38,501 nt of DNA from JAKSPM01 sp964450645 (GCA_964450645.1 CAYVEB010000016.1:1-38501), one strand, 5' to 3'. Positions 15,098-23,445 are shown, numbered from the stretch's first letter. Notes: a model not told the origin generated them from the letters alone. Program-made: numbers and translations.

Positions 15098-16165
15098 ATG
15101 AAAGATGTAACACGAGAAACTTCCTATAGCGGCGTTCTGGTCCTGATCCCCGCCTATGAACCGGACGAGCACCTGCCGCAAACCGTAACCGCGCTTATGG
15201 CGGGGGGTCTTGGCCCGGTTGTCGTCGTGGACGACGGCAGCTCCGCCGCCTACGCCGCGATCTTTGCCCGGCTGGAGGCGCTTGGCGTATGCGTCTGCCG
15301 TCATGCCAAGAACATGGGCAAGGGCGCCGCCATTAAAACGGGGATTGGCTATATCATGGCGCGCTTTCCCCGCTGCGCGGGCGTCGTCACAGCGGACGCC
15401 GACGGGCAGCACGCGCCCTCCGACATTGCCCGCGTTGCGGAGCGGACAGCGCAAACCTCCGGTCTGGTGCTTGGCGTCCGGAATTTTGACCGTGCAAGCG
15501 TCCCGTCCAGCTCATACTTTGGCAACCGGATCACCTCTGTGATTTTCCGCCTGATCACCGGCACGCGCTGTTCAGACACACAGACGGGTCTGCGCGGCAT
15601 TCCCGCTGCCCTGTTTCCGCTGGCGCTAGCGGCGGAGGGGAACCGGTATGAGTATGAGATGAATTTTCTTCTGGACGTCGCCGAGCAGAAGCTTAGCATT
15701 GACATGCTGCCCATCAAGACGATCTATCTCGACGGGAACCGCTCCTCGCACTTTCGCAAGGTCCGCGACTCTTTACTGATCTACCGCAGGCCGGTCGCCT
15801 TTCTCGGCGGCGCGATTTTATCCTCCCTGGTGGATTTGACGGCGTTCTATATCTTCGAGCGCCTGGTGTTTGGCAGCGGCCGGACCGGTCTTTTTTTCTC
15901 CTCTGTGCTTGCCAGGCTTTTGTCCGGCGGCGTCAATTTTTTCTATAATAAGAAGATCACCTTCCGCAGACGGGGGAACATGCTCCGGGAGTCCGGGCGG
16001 TACCTGTGCCTGTTCCTGGCCGTCATGCTCGTCAGCAGCCAAGGCGTGGCGCTGCTGAGCTGGTTGCCGGTTCCCACGGTACTCATCAAGGCGATAATCG
16101 ATGTGGTTCTGTTCGTCGTCAATTACTTTGTCGAGCGCAAGTGGGTCTTCCGGAAGGAAACTTAG
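15098..16165 (+). CDS. Family 2 glycosyltransferase fused to a GtrA-like membrane domain
   Basis: A 355-residue fusion. Residues 1 to about 220 form a GT2 domain with IPAYEPDE (17-24), VVDDGS (43-48), DADGQH (100-105) and DTQTGLRG (160-167), as in DPM1/GtrB-type synthases that make polyprenyl-phosphate sugars. Residues about 228-352 hold four hydrophobic segments of the GtrA family, with NFFYNKKITFR and NYFVERKWVFR, thought to flip the lipid-linked sugar. Together this would make and flip a polyprenyl-phosphate sugar for use outside the cell. The next gene (GT-C-like) is a plausible user. The ribosome-binding site is weak. Confidence 0.88.
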   Translation: MKDVTRETSYSGVLVLIPAYEPDEHLPQTVTALMAGGLGPVVVVDDGSSAAYAAIFARLEALGVCVCRHAKNMGKGAAIKTGIGYIMARFPRCAGVVTADADGQHAPSDIARVAERTAQTSGLVLGVRNFDRASVPSSSYFGNRITSVIFRLITGTRCSDTQTGLRGIPAALFPLALAAEGNRYEYEMNFLLDVAEQKLSIDMLPIKTIYLDGNRSSHFRKVRDSLLIYRRPVAFLGGAILSSLVDLTAFYIFERLVFGSGRTGLFFSSVLARLLSGGVNFFYNKKITFRRRGNMLRESGRYLCLFLAVMLVSSQGVALLSWLPVPTVLIKAIIDVVLFVVNYFVERKWVFRKET

Positions 16166-16175
16166 GTAACATTTT

Positions 16176-18047
16176 ATGCAGATTGTAATAAACCTAGGCG
16201 CGCTGCTTGCGATCTCGATCTATCTGTCCGTCCGCTTTCACGACCGCCTTGTGCAGACGCTTCCTGTGACGCTCTGTTCCATTGGCCTGGCGCTCTATGT
16301 CCTGGCGTTTTTTCGGAAGCTGCATTGGATCACGCCGATTCTGGCCGTCTGTCTGCTCGCCCTGTGCGGCCTGTTCGTGGTGCGGGGGAGGCGGTATGGT
16401 TTCTCTAAGGCCGCCGCGGCCGTCTGTGCGCCGCTCAAAGACCCGCAGTTTTGGATCAACGCGGCCGCGCTGGCCGCGATTGTCGCGTTGGTTAACTACC
16501 GCCGGGTTCTGGAGTGGGACGCCTATAATTTCTGGGGCGCCGACATCAAAAGTCTGTTTGCCCGCGGCGGCTTTGCAGAGTATCACAGCAACGTTGCCCC
16601 CCGATTCGGCGATTATCCGCCGTTTACCCAGCTGATGATCTGGTGGTTTCTCCATATGTTCGGCAGCTGTGACGAGGGCCTGATGTTTGGCGGTTATTTT
16701 TTTTACAGTGGGCTTCTTCTGTTCAGCATAACGGGCCATCTTCGTCTGCGGCGGTTTGCCCATAAGCTCGCCGCCGGCTGCGTGTGTGTGCTGATGCTGT
16801 TCGCCCTGCCCAGCGTTGTGGATACCTCCTGGTACCGTGCGCTGTATGTCGATCCCATTCTGGGCATCCTCTGGGGCTGTCTGCTGTGCCGGATTGTCTT
16901 AAAGCAAACCTGTACCCCTGCTTTCCTCCGCTGCCACTGTCTGCTCCTTCTGCTGGCGCTCACGCTCACGAAATCCATCGGCTTTCTCTGGGCGCTCTAC
17001 GCGGTTGTGCTGTATCTTCTCTGGCACGGCGTTTCCAAGCCGCATCTGCGCGCCGCCGGCGCGATGGCGGCCGCGGTCGCGGCAGGCTACGTCCCGTGGA
17101 ATCTCTACTGCCATTTTCTCCAGCGGACAACCTATCTGACCGCCAATCTCTCCTCCGCGCTGACGGATCGTCTGCGCGAGTTCTGGAACGGGACTTTCCT
17201 TTCCAGTGGAAACAACCTGGCCTATCTCAAGTCCTATGGCAAGGCTTTTCTCCTTGAACCCGTTCACCGCGTGAGTACCCGCGCCATCGATTTGACACCC
17301 GCGCTTGTCATGACGCTGATTCTGGCGCTTTTTGCCCTGTTTTGGGCTGTCCGCTGGCTTCCGAAGCGGCGCTTTGTCCGCCTGTTTTCCTTTGCGGCAG
17401 GCGTCTACGCGCTGACCTATTTCATCTTGCTGTGCAGCCACCTGACGATGTTCTACACGGAAACGCAGTATGTGAAGCCGGCCAACATGCTCACGCAGAT
17501 GACGCGTTACGGTGCGCCCATGAACATCGGCTTTCTCATGCTTGCAGTCGCGCTGTGTATGGAACGTTTCCCGGACGCTTGGCGCGGCGGCAAGGGGAGG
17601 CTTCTGCCCTGTCTGGCGGCGCTGGCCGTGTTTGCCTGCGCCGGATATTCCGTCATGGCCGATTGTCTCATTGTCGGGCACGACCCTCTCAACCCACAGC
17701 GGTTGGAACAGCGTGCGCGCTACGCGCAAACCTATTCCGACTTCCTGTCCGAACTGTCCCGCGTGCCCCTCACCGGGCCGAATCAAAGGGTCCTGTTGCT
17801 CTATTGCCGCGCCGAATACAATCCCATTGTCTCCTTCCTTGCCTCTCCCGTCTCCATCTGCGCCTCGTATTATTCCGAAGACCTGACCGAAGACGCCCTG
17901 TGGAGCATGGCCGAGCAAGCGGGGGCGTCGTGGATCTACGTGCAGGATGGAACCGGCGCGGAGCTTGCGCGGCTGGAAGAAATTCTGGACGGCATCGCGT
18001 GCGGCACGCTCTATCCTCTGTCCCAGTGGAGCCGCGCCGGCAATTGA
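16176..18047 (+). CDS. Polytopic membrane protein resembling a GT-C glycosyltransferase
   Basis: A 623-residue protein with about ten or more hydrophobic segments. After the first helices a loop has LEWDAYNFWGADIKSLFARG and then GDYPPFTQLMIWWF; an acidic residue in the first extracytoplasmic loop and a YPP(L/F) motif are hallmarks of GT-C enzymes that use polyprenyl-phosphate sugars. The C-terminal about 100 residues are soluble. It follows the GT2-GtrA gene by 10 bp. Its 3' end overlaps the convergent PPTase gene by 37 bp. I infer that it transfers the lipid-linked sugar to a surface polymer. Confidence 0.7.
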   Translation: MQIVINLGALLAISIYLSVRFHDRLVQTLPVTLCSIGLALYVLAFFRKLHWITPILAVCLLALCGLFVVRGRRYGFSKAAAAVCAPLKDPQFWINAAALAAIVALVNYRRVLEWDAYNFWGADIKSLFARGGFAEYHSNVAPRFGDYPPFTQLMIWWFLHMFGSCDEGLMFGGYFFYSGLLLFSITGHLRLRRFAHKLAAGCVCVLMLFALPSVVDTSWYRALYVDPILGILWGCLLCRIVLKQTCTPAFLRCHCLLLLLALTLTKSIGFLWALYAVVLYLLWHGVSKPHLRAAGAMAAAVAAGYVPWNLYCHFLQRTTYLTANLSSALTDRLREFWNGTFLSSGNNLAYLKSYGKAFLLEPVHRVSTRAIDLTPALVMTLILALFALFWAVRWLPKRRFVRLFSFAAGVYALTYFILLCSHLTMFYTETQYVKPANMLTQMTRYGAPMNIGFLMLAVALCMERFPDAWRGGKGRLLPCLAALAVFACAGYSVMADCLIVGHDPLNPQRLEQRARYAQTYSDFLSELSRVPLTGPNQRVLLLYCRAEYNPIVSFLASPVSICASYYSEDLTEDALWSMAEQAGASWIYVQDGTGAELARLEEILDGIACGTLYPLSQWSRAGN

Positions 18048-18685
18048 TCGGCCGTCTCCGGCAATTCCACGCGGGTAACCGTGACGCTTTTTTCCCGCAT
18101 ACTTGCCGCCACGGCGTAATCCGGCTCCAAAAATGGCAGCCTTCGCAGTTCAAAACCGTTCAGCCGGTTTTTCCAGCCGAGGCGCGGCGTGATCACGCTG
18201 GCAAGTTCCAGCATTCCCGCCAGGCCCTCGCCGCTCGCTTTCACCAGGCTCTCTTTTTGGGTCCACAGCCGGTAGAACGTCAGCGCCTGTAGCTCTTGCC
18301 GCGTACGCTGAACGAGCGCCCGCTCCTCCGGCCGGAGGACAAAGAGCAGCTCTGGTTCAACCGCCGCGACCTTTTCCACATCTACCCCGACTTCTGAATT
18401 GCTGAACGCGCAAAGCGCAACGTTTCCGGCGTGGGAAATGCTGAACTCCGGTTTTCGCCCTGGGAAATACGGTTTCCCGCCGGGCCCGTCCATGCGCGGC
18501 GCCGCCACGCCGCTTGGCGCCCAGCGCTGTAACCCCTTGTGCAGGAGAAATCGCCCCGCCGCGTGCTGGGCAAGCTCCTCCTGGCGGGAGAAATTCTGCG
18601 CCGCAATGTGGGACATCGCGCAAAAGCGCCGCAGCACCTCCGGCGCGTCCAGCCAGGGGTCAGTTTCACACCAAAAAATCTGCAT
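18011..18685 (-). CDS. Sfp-type 4'-phosphopantetheinyl transferase
   Basis: A 224-residue Sfp-family enzyme, which moves phosphopantetheine from coenzyme A to a serine of carrier proteins. Key motifs are GKPYF with EFSISHAG (80-87), GVDVE with D102 and E104 (magnesium), and WTQKESLVKASGEGL (141 onward; K144, E145, K149). The start ATG at 18685 has AAAGGA about ten bases upstream; a longer frame upstream lacks support. It faces away from the MBOAT gene and runs into the GT-C gene. No polyketide or peptide synthetase is present, so the ACP at 22122 is its likely local substrate. Confidence 0.92.
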   Translation of the reverse strand: MQIFWCETDPWLDAPEVLRRFCAMSHIAAQNFSRQEELAQHAAGRFLLHKGLQRWAPSGVAAPRMDGPGGKPYFPGRKPEFSISHAGNVALCAFSNSEVGVDVEKVAAVEPELLFVLRPEERALVQRTRQELQALTFYRLWTQKESLVKASGEGLAGMLELASVITPRLGWKNRLNGFELRRLPFLEPDYAVAASMREKSVTVTRVELPETADQLPARLHWDRG

Positions 18686-18718
18686 TTGGTCTCGTTCCTT
18701 TCCCATCGCTTTGCAACG

Positions 18719-18724
18719 ATTATA
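18719..18724 (-). promoter_or_regulatory. Candidate -10 box for the PPTase gene
   Basis: A perfect TATAAT preceded by GC on the minus strand lies 34 bp upstream of the PPTase start. No convincing -35 hexamer is seen 16-18 bp further up, so the promoter may be weak or activator-dependent. Confidence 0.45.
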
Positions 18725-18825
18725 GCACAGCGCGGCACAAAATGGTACCGCGAAATGGATCCGATCCGCCCTGTTATGACGCGAAATTAGGCGGGAAAAT
18801 ACAATTTTTCTTTGGAGCAAACAAC

Positions 18826-20247
18826 ATGGTTTTTTCGTCGTATTCCTTTATTTTTATCTTCTTCCCGGTGACGGTTCTGGGCTATCACCTTCTGCGGCTG
18901 ACGCGCCGCGGGACGTGGGTCAAAGCCTGGCTGGTAGCGGCGTCGCTGGTCTTTTATGGTGTCGGCCAGCTGGACTTTCTGCCGTGGTTTATCGGCTCGA
19001 TCGTCCTGAATTACGTCCTTTTGTGGGCGATCCGCCGCACGGAAAAGCAATTCTGGCGGCTCGTGTGGCTGTTGGCCGCCGTCGTGTGGAACCTTGGGCT
19101 TCTGTTTTATTTCAAGTATTGCAACTTTATGTTGCAAAATCTCAACTGGATTTTTAAAATGGACATCCCGCTGCTCCAGGTGATCCTGCCGCTTGGCATT
19201 TCCTTTTTTACTTTCCAGATTCTGGCCTTTACCGTCAGCTTTTATAAGGGCGAGTGCGACTTTCCCAGCATCCTGGACTATGGCGTGTTTGTCACCTTTT
19301 TCCCGCAGCTGATTGTCGGGCCCGTCGTCCGGCACGAGGAGATCATGCCGCAGATCGCACAAGACCGGCTTTTGACTTTTGACAAGACAATGATCCCCCG
19401 TGGGATCATGCTTTTCTCCATCGGCTGCGCCAAGAAAATTCTGCTTGCCAACATTATGATCAACTACGCCTCCTCCTTTTATGGCGGCAACGTTCAAAGT
19501 TTTTCATTTCTGGAGACGTGGCTGGCCGTACTCTCCTATGTATTCGCCTATTATTTTGATTTCTCCGGCTATATTGACATGGCGCGCGGCCTTGGCTGTT
19601 TTTTTGGCATTGCCCTCCCCATCAACTTTGACTCGCCATACAAGGCGCGGGACTTTTCGGACTTCTGGCGCCGCTGGAACATCACCATCTCCCGTTTTTT
19701 CAACGAGACGGTGTTCTCCAATCTGTTTGGCTTTGGCGACGGAATTTTCAAGTTGATTTTCGCGACGATCGCCACCTTTTTGGTTTCCGGCCTGTGGCAC
19801 GGTGCCGCCTGGCACTATATCATCTGGGGTCTTGCCAACGGCATTTTGGTGTGTGTTGCCAACATTCGCGCGCTCAAGGGCTGCAAGCCCCTGCCCGCCC
19901 GGCTCGCTGTGACGCTCACCTTTCTGACCGGTGCGCTGACCAGGGTGCTTTTTGACTGCACCGGCATGACGCAGGCCGTGCAAATTTACAAAAAAATGCT
20001 GAATTTCCGCAGCCTGCTGCATCCTCGCGCACTGCTCCACGAATTTCTGGCCTTTGTCCAGGGCAACCCCATTTTGACCCTTGTGCTCCTTGCGTCCGCC
20101 GTCATCTGTTTTTGCCTTCCAAATTCCAACGGCATTCTGGAACAGGAGCGTTTCACCTGGAAGGACGCCGTGCGCAGCGCCGTGCTGCTGGGGCTTTCGC
20201 TGTTCTGCATGTCGCAAGTCTCCACATTTTTGTATTTTAATTTCTGA
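18826..20247 (+). CDS. MBOAT-family membrane O-acyltransferase (DltB/AlgI-like)
   Basis: A 473-residue polytopic protein of the DltB/AlgI family. DltB-type proteins take an acyl group from a cytoplasmic carrier and pass it to the outside. Signatures are LPLGISFFTFQ (121-131), FFPQLIVGPVVRHEEI (158-173), YFDFSGYIDMARGLG (243-257), DFWRRWN (279-285) and SGLWHGAAWHYIIWG (321-335) with the conserved catalytic-type His325. Position 285 is Asn where most family members have His (FWRRWH). ATG at 18826 has GGAG upstream; the next gene starts 10 bp after it. I infer it moves the acyl unit of the ACP at 22122 across the membrane. Confidence 0.93.
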   Translation: MVFSSYSFIFIFFPVTVLGYHLLRLTRRGTWVKAWLVAASLVFYGVGQLDFLPWFIGSIVLNYVLLWAIRRTEKQFWRLVWLLAAVVWNLGLLFYFKYCNFMLQNLNWIFKMDIPLLQVILPLGISFFTFQILAFTVSFYKGECDFPSILDYGVFVTFFPQLIVGPVVRHEEIMPQIAQDRLLTFDKTMIPRGIMLFSIGCAKKILLANIMINYASSFYGGNVQSFSFLETWLAVLSYVFAYYFDFSGYIDMARGLGCFFGIALPINFDSPYKARDFSDFWRRWNITISRFFNETVFSNLFGFGDGIFKLIFATIATFLVSGLWHGAAWHYIIWGLANGILVCVANIRALKGCKPLPARLAVTLTFLTGALTRVLFDCTGMTQAVQIYKKMLNFRSLLHPRALLHEFLAFVQGNPILTLVLLASAVICFCLPNSNGILEQERFTWKDAVRSAVLLGLSLFCMSQVSTFLYFNF

Positions 20248-20257
20248 GGTGAGCGCG

Positions 20258-22108
20258 TTGGCATTAAAGAAGTGGATTTTGGTTTTTCTGATCACGCTGC
20301 TGGGCTGCGCCCTGCTGTTTGCCGCTTATAATTATGTATTGGATCCCTTTGGCGTCTTTGGCGACCATTTTTTGAACTGGTATGCGTACGACATGACCAT
20401 GAATCCGCGCGTAGCCAAAATTGGCTATCTGGATCAGCACTATCGGCAATACGACTCCTATGTGATTGGCAGTTCCAAGGCGTCCTCGCTCCCTGTGGAG
20501 GAGTTGAATGCGTACATGGACGCCAGCTTTTACAACATGACCTGGTACGGCGGCGATCTGGCGGATGAAAACGACCTGGTACACTATCTTGTGGAAAACT
20601 ATCATGTCAAAAACATCGTTCTGGCGGTCGACCCGCAAAACGCGGATCTGTACAACACCGAATCGGATCCCATCAAGGGCAATATGCACTGTAAGGTGGA
20701 TCATTCCTCCGCGCTGCGGTTTTATTTCCGCTATCTGTTTGCAAATCCCGAATATGGGTACGACAAACTGACCACCTACCTGCAGCGCGGCTACCTGATG
20801 CAGACCGACGTCGTCTATCTCGCCCAAACCGGCGTTTATAACAAGCAGCGGCGGGATGCCACGCCCATCGGGGAGATGTCCGAGTACCTGGCGCTGGAGC
20901 GCAACGTTCTCCAGGAGGCGCGCTCCTCTCTTCCCCACATCGACGAGGCCATTGCCGAGATCGCGGACATCAAGCAGGTTTGCGACGAAAACGGCATCCG
21001 CCTTCTCGTCATCGGCGTTCCGATCCACAACGACGACTTCACCCGTTACGATCCTGACCGTCTTGCGACCTTCTGGAAGGAGCTTGCAAATGTCACGGAC
21101 TTTTATGATTTCTGGGGCAACAACTCTGTCAACGGGGACATCCGTTATTACTATGATACCGACCACTTCCGCAACAACGCCGGGACCATGGTGCTTGCCT
21201 ATATTTTTGGGGATCCGGACGTCTACGTGCCGGAGGGCTTTGGCCATCTCACCACGGCCAGCAACGTAGACGCCCGCGTTGGCTCGGCGTTTGACCTTCC
21301 GGATGTCGACGAGGCGACCTATACCGCCCAGGTGCCGATTTTAATGTACCACGCCTTTACCGACGATCCCTCCGCCATCACCGGCGTCAAGGCCTACATT
21401 GGGGATTTCCGCGACCAGTTATCGGCGCTCCGTGCGGCGGGGTATCACCCAATTTTCTACCAGGATCTGATCGACTATGTCGACCGCGGAACGCCCCTTC
21501 CCGACAATCCCATTTTAATCTCCATGGACGACGGCTATCAGAGCAATCTTGACCTGGCGGTTCGGGTCCTGGAGGAGGAGAACTTTACCGCGACGATCGC
21601 CGTAATCGGCAGTTCCGTTGGCAAATCGACCTATAAGGACACCGGCATCTCCATCCTTCCCCATTTTTCGCTTGAGAGTGCCAAGCCCTACGTGGAGCGC
21701 GGGATTCTGGACATCCAGACCCACTCCTACGATCTGCACCAGGTGCCGTCGCTGGATGGCGAAGACTGTCGGCCCGGCGTCCTGCGCATGGAGGGGGAGG
21801 ATGAGTTCGCCTATGTGGACATGCTCACCGCCGATTTTCAGCGGGCGAAGGCGCAGCTGCAATCTGTCCTGGACGTCTCCTGCCTGGTATACACCTATCC
21901 CCACGGCCGGTATGACACGCTCTCGGAGGTGGTGCTGCACAGCCTCGGTCTTCGCGTCACCGTCACGACCGACCCCGGCGTTAACGTTGTCATCAAGGGG
22001 ATCCCGCAGAGCCTATACCAACTCAAGCGCATCGACGTCCCCGGCGGCATGACCGGCGATGAGCTGCTGCAAACCCTATCTGACTACCGCAATGCGATAA
22101 ACGAATAA
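20258..22108 (+). CDS. Membrane-anchored SGNH/DltD-like protein fused to a CE4 polysaccharide deacetylase
   Basis: A 616-residue protein starting with TTG at 20258 (GAGGTG six bases upstream). Residues 6-27 form one membrane helix. Residues about 65-330 resemble SGNH acyltransferases such as DltD/AlgX: YVIGSSKAS (69-76, nucleophile Ser72 or Ser73) and DTDHFR (300-305), giving the Asp-x-x-His pair. Residues about 358-616 form a carbohydrate esterase 4 domain with MYHAF (363-367), DDGY (424-427), THSYDLH (488-494; H489 and H494) and YPHGRYD (547-553). Base, metal ligands and motif 3 are all kept. Both domains should lie outside the cell, able to acylate and deacetylate one polymer. Next to MBOAT and ACP, as dltD is to dltB and dltC. 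Confidence 0.88.
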   Translation: MALKKWILVFLITLLGCALLFAAYNYVLDPFGVFGDHFLNWYAYDMTMNPRVAKIGYLDQHYRQYDSYVIGSSKASSLPVEELNAYMDASFYNMTWYGGDLADENDLVHYLVENYHVKNIVLAVDPQNADLYNTESDPIKGNMHCKVDHSSALRFYFRYLFANPEYGYDKLTTYLQRGYLMQTDVVYLAQTGVYNKQRRDATPIGEMSEYLALERNVLQEARSSLPHIDEAIAEIADIKQVCDENGIRLLVIGVPIHNDDFTRYDPDRLATFWKELANVTDFYDFWGNNSVNGDIRYYYDTDHFRNNAGTMVLAYIFGDPDVYVPEGFGHLTTASNVDARVGSAFDLPDVDEATYTAQVPILMYHAFTDDPSAITGVKAYIGDFRDQLSALRAAGYHPIFYQDLIDYVDRGTPLPDNPILISMDDGYQSNLDLAVRVLEEENFTATIAVIGSSVGKSTYKDTGISILPHFSLESAKPYVERGILDIQTHSYDLHQVPSLDGEDCRPGVLRMEGEDEFAYVDMLTADFQRAKAQLQSVLDVSCLVYTYPHGRYDTLSEVVLHSLGLRVTVTTDPGVNVVIKGIPQSLYQLKRIDVPGGMTGDELLQTLSDYRNAINE

Positions 22109-22121
22109 CAGGAGGTTTTCT

Positions 22122-22358
22122 ATGGATACGCAAGAACGGATTTTTCAATTTTTTGTCGAACAGAAAAAGGCCGACGGCCTGACCTATGACACGGAGCTGC
22201 TAAAGAGCAAGCACATCAACTCTCTGTTTGCGCTGCAAATTGTGATGTTTGTGGAAAAAGAGTTTCACATCAAGCTGACCCGGAAGGAGATTTCCACCGA
22301 GAACTTTCACTCCATCAACGCCATCGCGGCCCTGGTCAACCGGCATCTGCAAAAATAG
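22122..22358 (+). CDS. Acyl carrier protein
   Basis: A 78-residue carrier protein starting at ATG 22122 behind CAGGAGG. The attachment site is Ser34 within HINSLFALQIVMFVEKEF; Asn stands where most carriers have Asp (DSL). This SLFALQxVxFxE context resembles the stand-alone carriers that partner FkbH-like enzymes. It lies 13 bp after the SGNH-CE4 gene and 9 bp before the FkbH gene. It should be activated by the PPTase at 18011 and carry the group that the MBOAT exports, like DltC in D-alanylation. Confidence 0.9.
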   Translation: MDTQERIFQFFVEQKKADGLTYDTELLKSKHINSLFALQIVMFVEKEFHIKLTRKEISTENFHSINAIAALVNRHLQK

Positions 22359-22367
22359 GAGGGCGCC

Positions 22368-23420
22368 ATGGTGAAAATCAAATGTGTCGTCTGGGATTTG
22401 GACAACACCCTCTGGGAGGGCGTCCTGACCGAAGGCGGCGGCCAGACGCTTCGGCGCGGCGCGCGGGAGGCGGTCCGGGAGCTGGACCGCAGGGGCATTG
22501 TGCAGTCGATCTCCAGCAAAAACGATTTGGAGCCAGCGCTCCGGCGGCTCGCGGCCTTTGGCTTGGGGGAGTATTTCCTGTGTCCCCAGATCTCCTGGCA
22601 GCCGAAGTCCGTCGGCGTCCGGGCAATTATTTCGGCGCTGAACATCAAGCCCAGCGCCGTGGCGTTTGTGGATGATTCGGCCTTTGAGCGCGACGAGGTA
22701 CTCCGTGCGCTGCCCGAAGTTTCCGTCTTTGACGGGGCCGACCTTGCGCAAATGCTCTCGCTTTCCGCCTTTCAAGTCCCGTTTATCACCGAGGACGCGG
22801 CGAACCGCCGCAAAATGTACCAGGCGGATCTGGCGCGTCAGCGGGCGGAGCGCGTGTTTGACGGCAGCGCGGACGACTTTTTGCAGACGCTCCACATGAA
22901 GCTGGAGATCACCCCCGTGACGGAGCACGACCTGCAGCGGGTTTCGGAGCTGACCGTCCGCACGCACCAGTTGAATTCCACGGGCTACACCTATTCGTAC
23001 GAGGAGCTTCTGGCGCTGTCCAAGGATTCCGGGTATATCTTCCGCATCTGCGGTCTGCGCGACGACTACGGCGACAGCGGCAAGGTTGGTCTTTTGCTCT
23101 TGCAGAACGCCGCCGACGCGCTGCGCATCAAGCTGCTCATCGTATCGTGCCGGGTGATCTCCCGCGGCATTGGCTCTGCTTTGCTCTGTTACGCTACGCA
23201 GCTGGCCCACCGGCTTGGGAAGAAGCTCCTGGCGGAGTATCTGGAGACGGAGTACAACCGTGTCATGTATATCACCTACAAGCTTGCCGGATTTGACGAC
23301 GTCGCGGAAGACGGCGCGCAAGTGCTCTTGCAGTACGCGCAGCCGCAGCCGCTCTCCTTCGCCGATTATTTGGACGTCACCTGCGACGACGGCCCCGCTC
23401 CCAAGGATCCCCCGGAATAA
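22368..23420 (+). CDS. FkbH-like HAD-IIIC phosphatase with C-terminal GNAT-like domain
   Basis: A 350-residue protein of the FkbH family. HAD motif I is WDLDNT (9-14; D10 nucleophile, D12), followed by SSKND (49-53), WQPKS with K80, and VDDSAFERDEV (101-111; D102, D103). Residues about 195-345 look like a GNAT-type acyltransferase half (VSELTVRTHQLNSTG, SRGIGSALL). In methoxymalonate and tetronate pathways FkbH-like enzymes bind 1,3-bisphosphoglycerate, dephosphorylate it and attach the glyceryl unit to an ACP thiol. A matching ACP lies 9 bp upstream, so the same reaction is likely here. There is no polyketide synthase. ATG at 22368 follows TAGGAGG. Confidence 0.9.
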   Translation: MVKIKCVVWDLDNTLWEGVLTEGGGQTLRRGAREAVRELDRRGIVQSISSKNDLEPALRRLAAFGLGEYFLCPQISWQPKSVGVRAIISALNIKPSAVAFVDDSAFERDEVLRALPEVSVFDGADLAQMLSLSAFQVPFITEDAANRRKMYQADLARQRAERVFDGSADDFLQTLHMKLEITPVTEHDLQRVSELTVRTHQLNSTGYTYSYEELLALSKDSGYIFRICGLRDDYGDSGKVGLLLLQNAADALRIKLLIVSCRVISRGIGSALLCYATQLAHRLGKKLLAEYLETEYNRVMYITYKLAGFDDVAEDGAQVLLQYAQPQPLSFADYLDVTCDDGPAPKDPPE

Positions 23421-23445
23421 GGATTGTCCGGTTTACCGGCACAGC

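Noticed and set aside
16899..17918. Open frame of 339 codons opposite the GT-C-like gene
   Set aside because: Shadow of the real gene; repeated charged and Gly/Gln-rich text without hydrophobic core.
20264..21247. Open frame of 327 codons on the minus strand opposite the SGNH-CE4 gene
   Set aside because: The plus-strand gene has complete catalytic motifs for two families; the minus frame has none.
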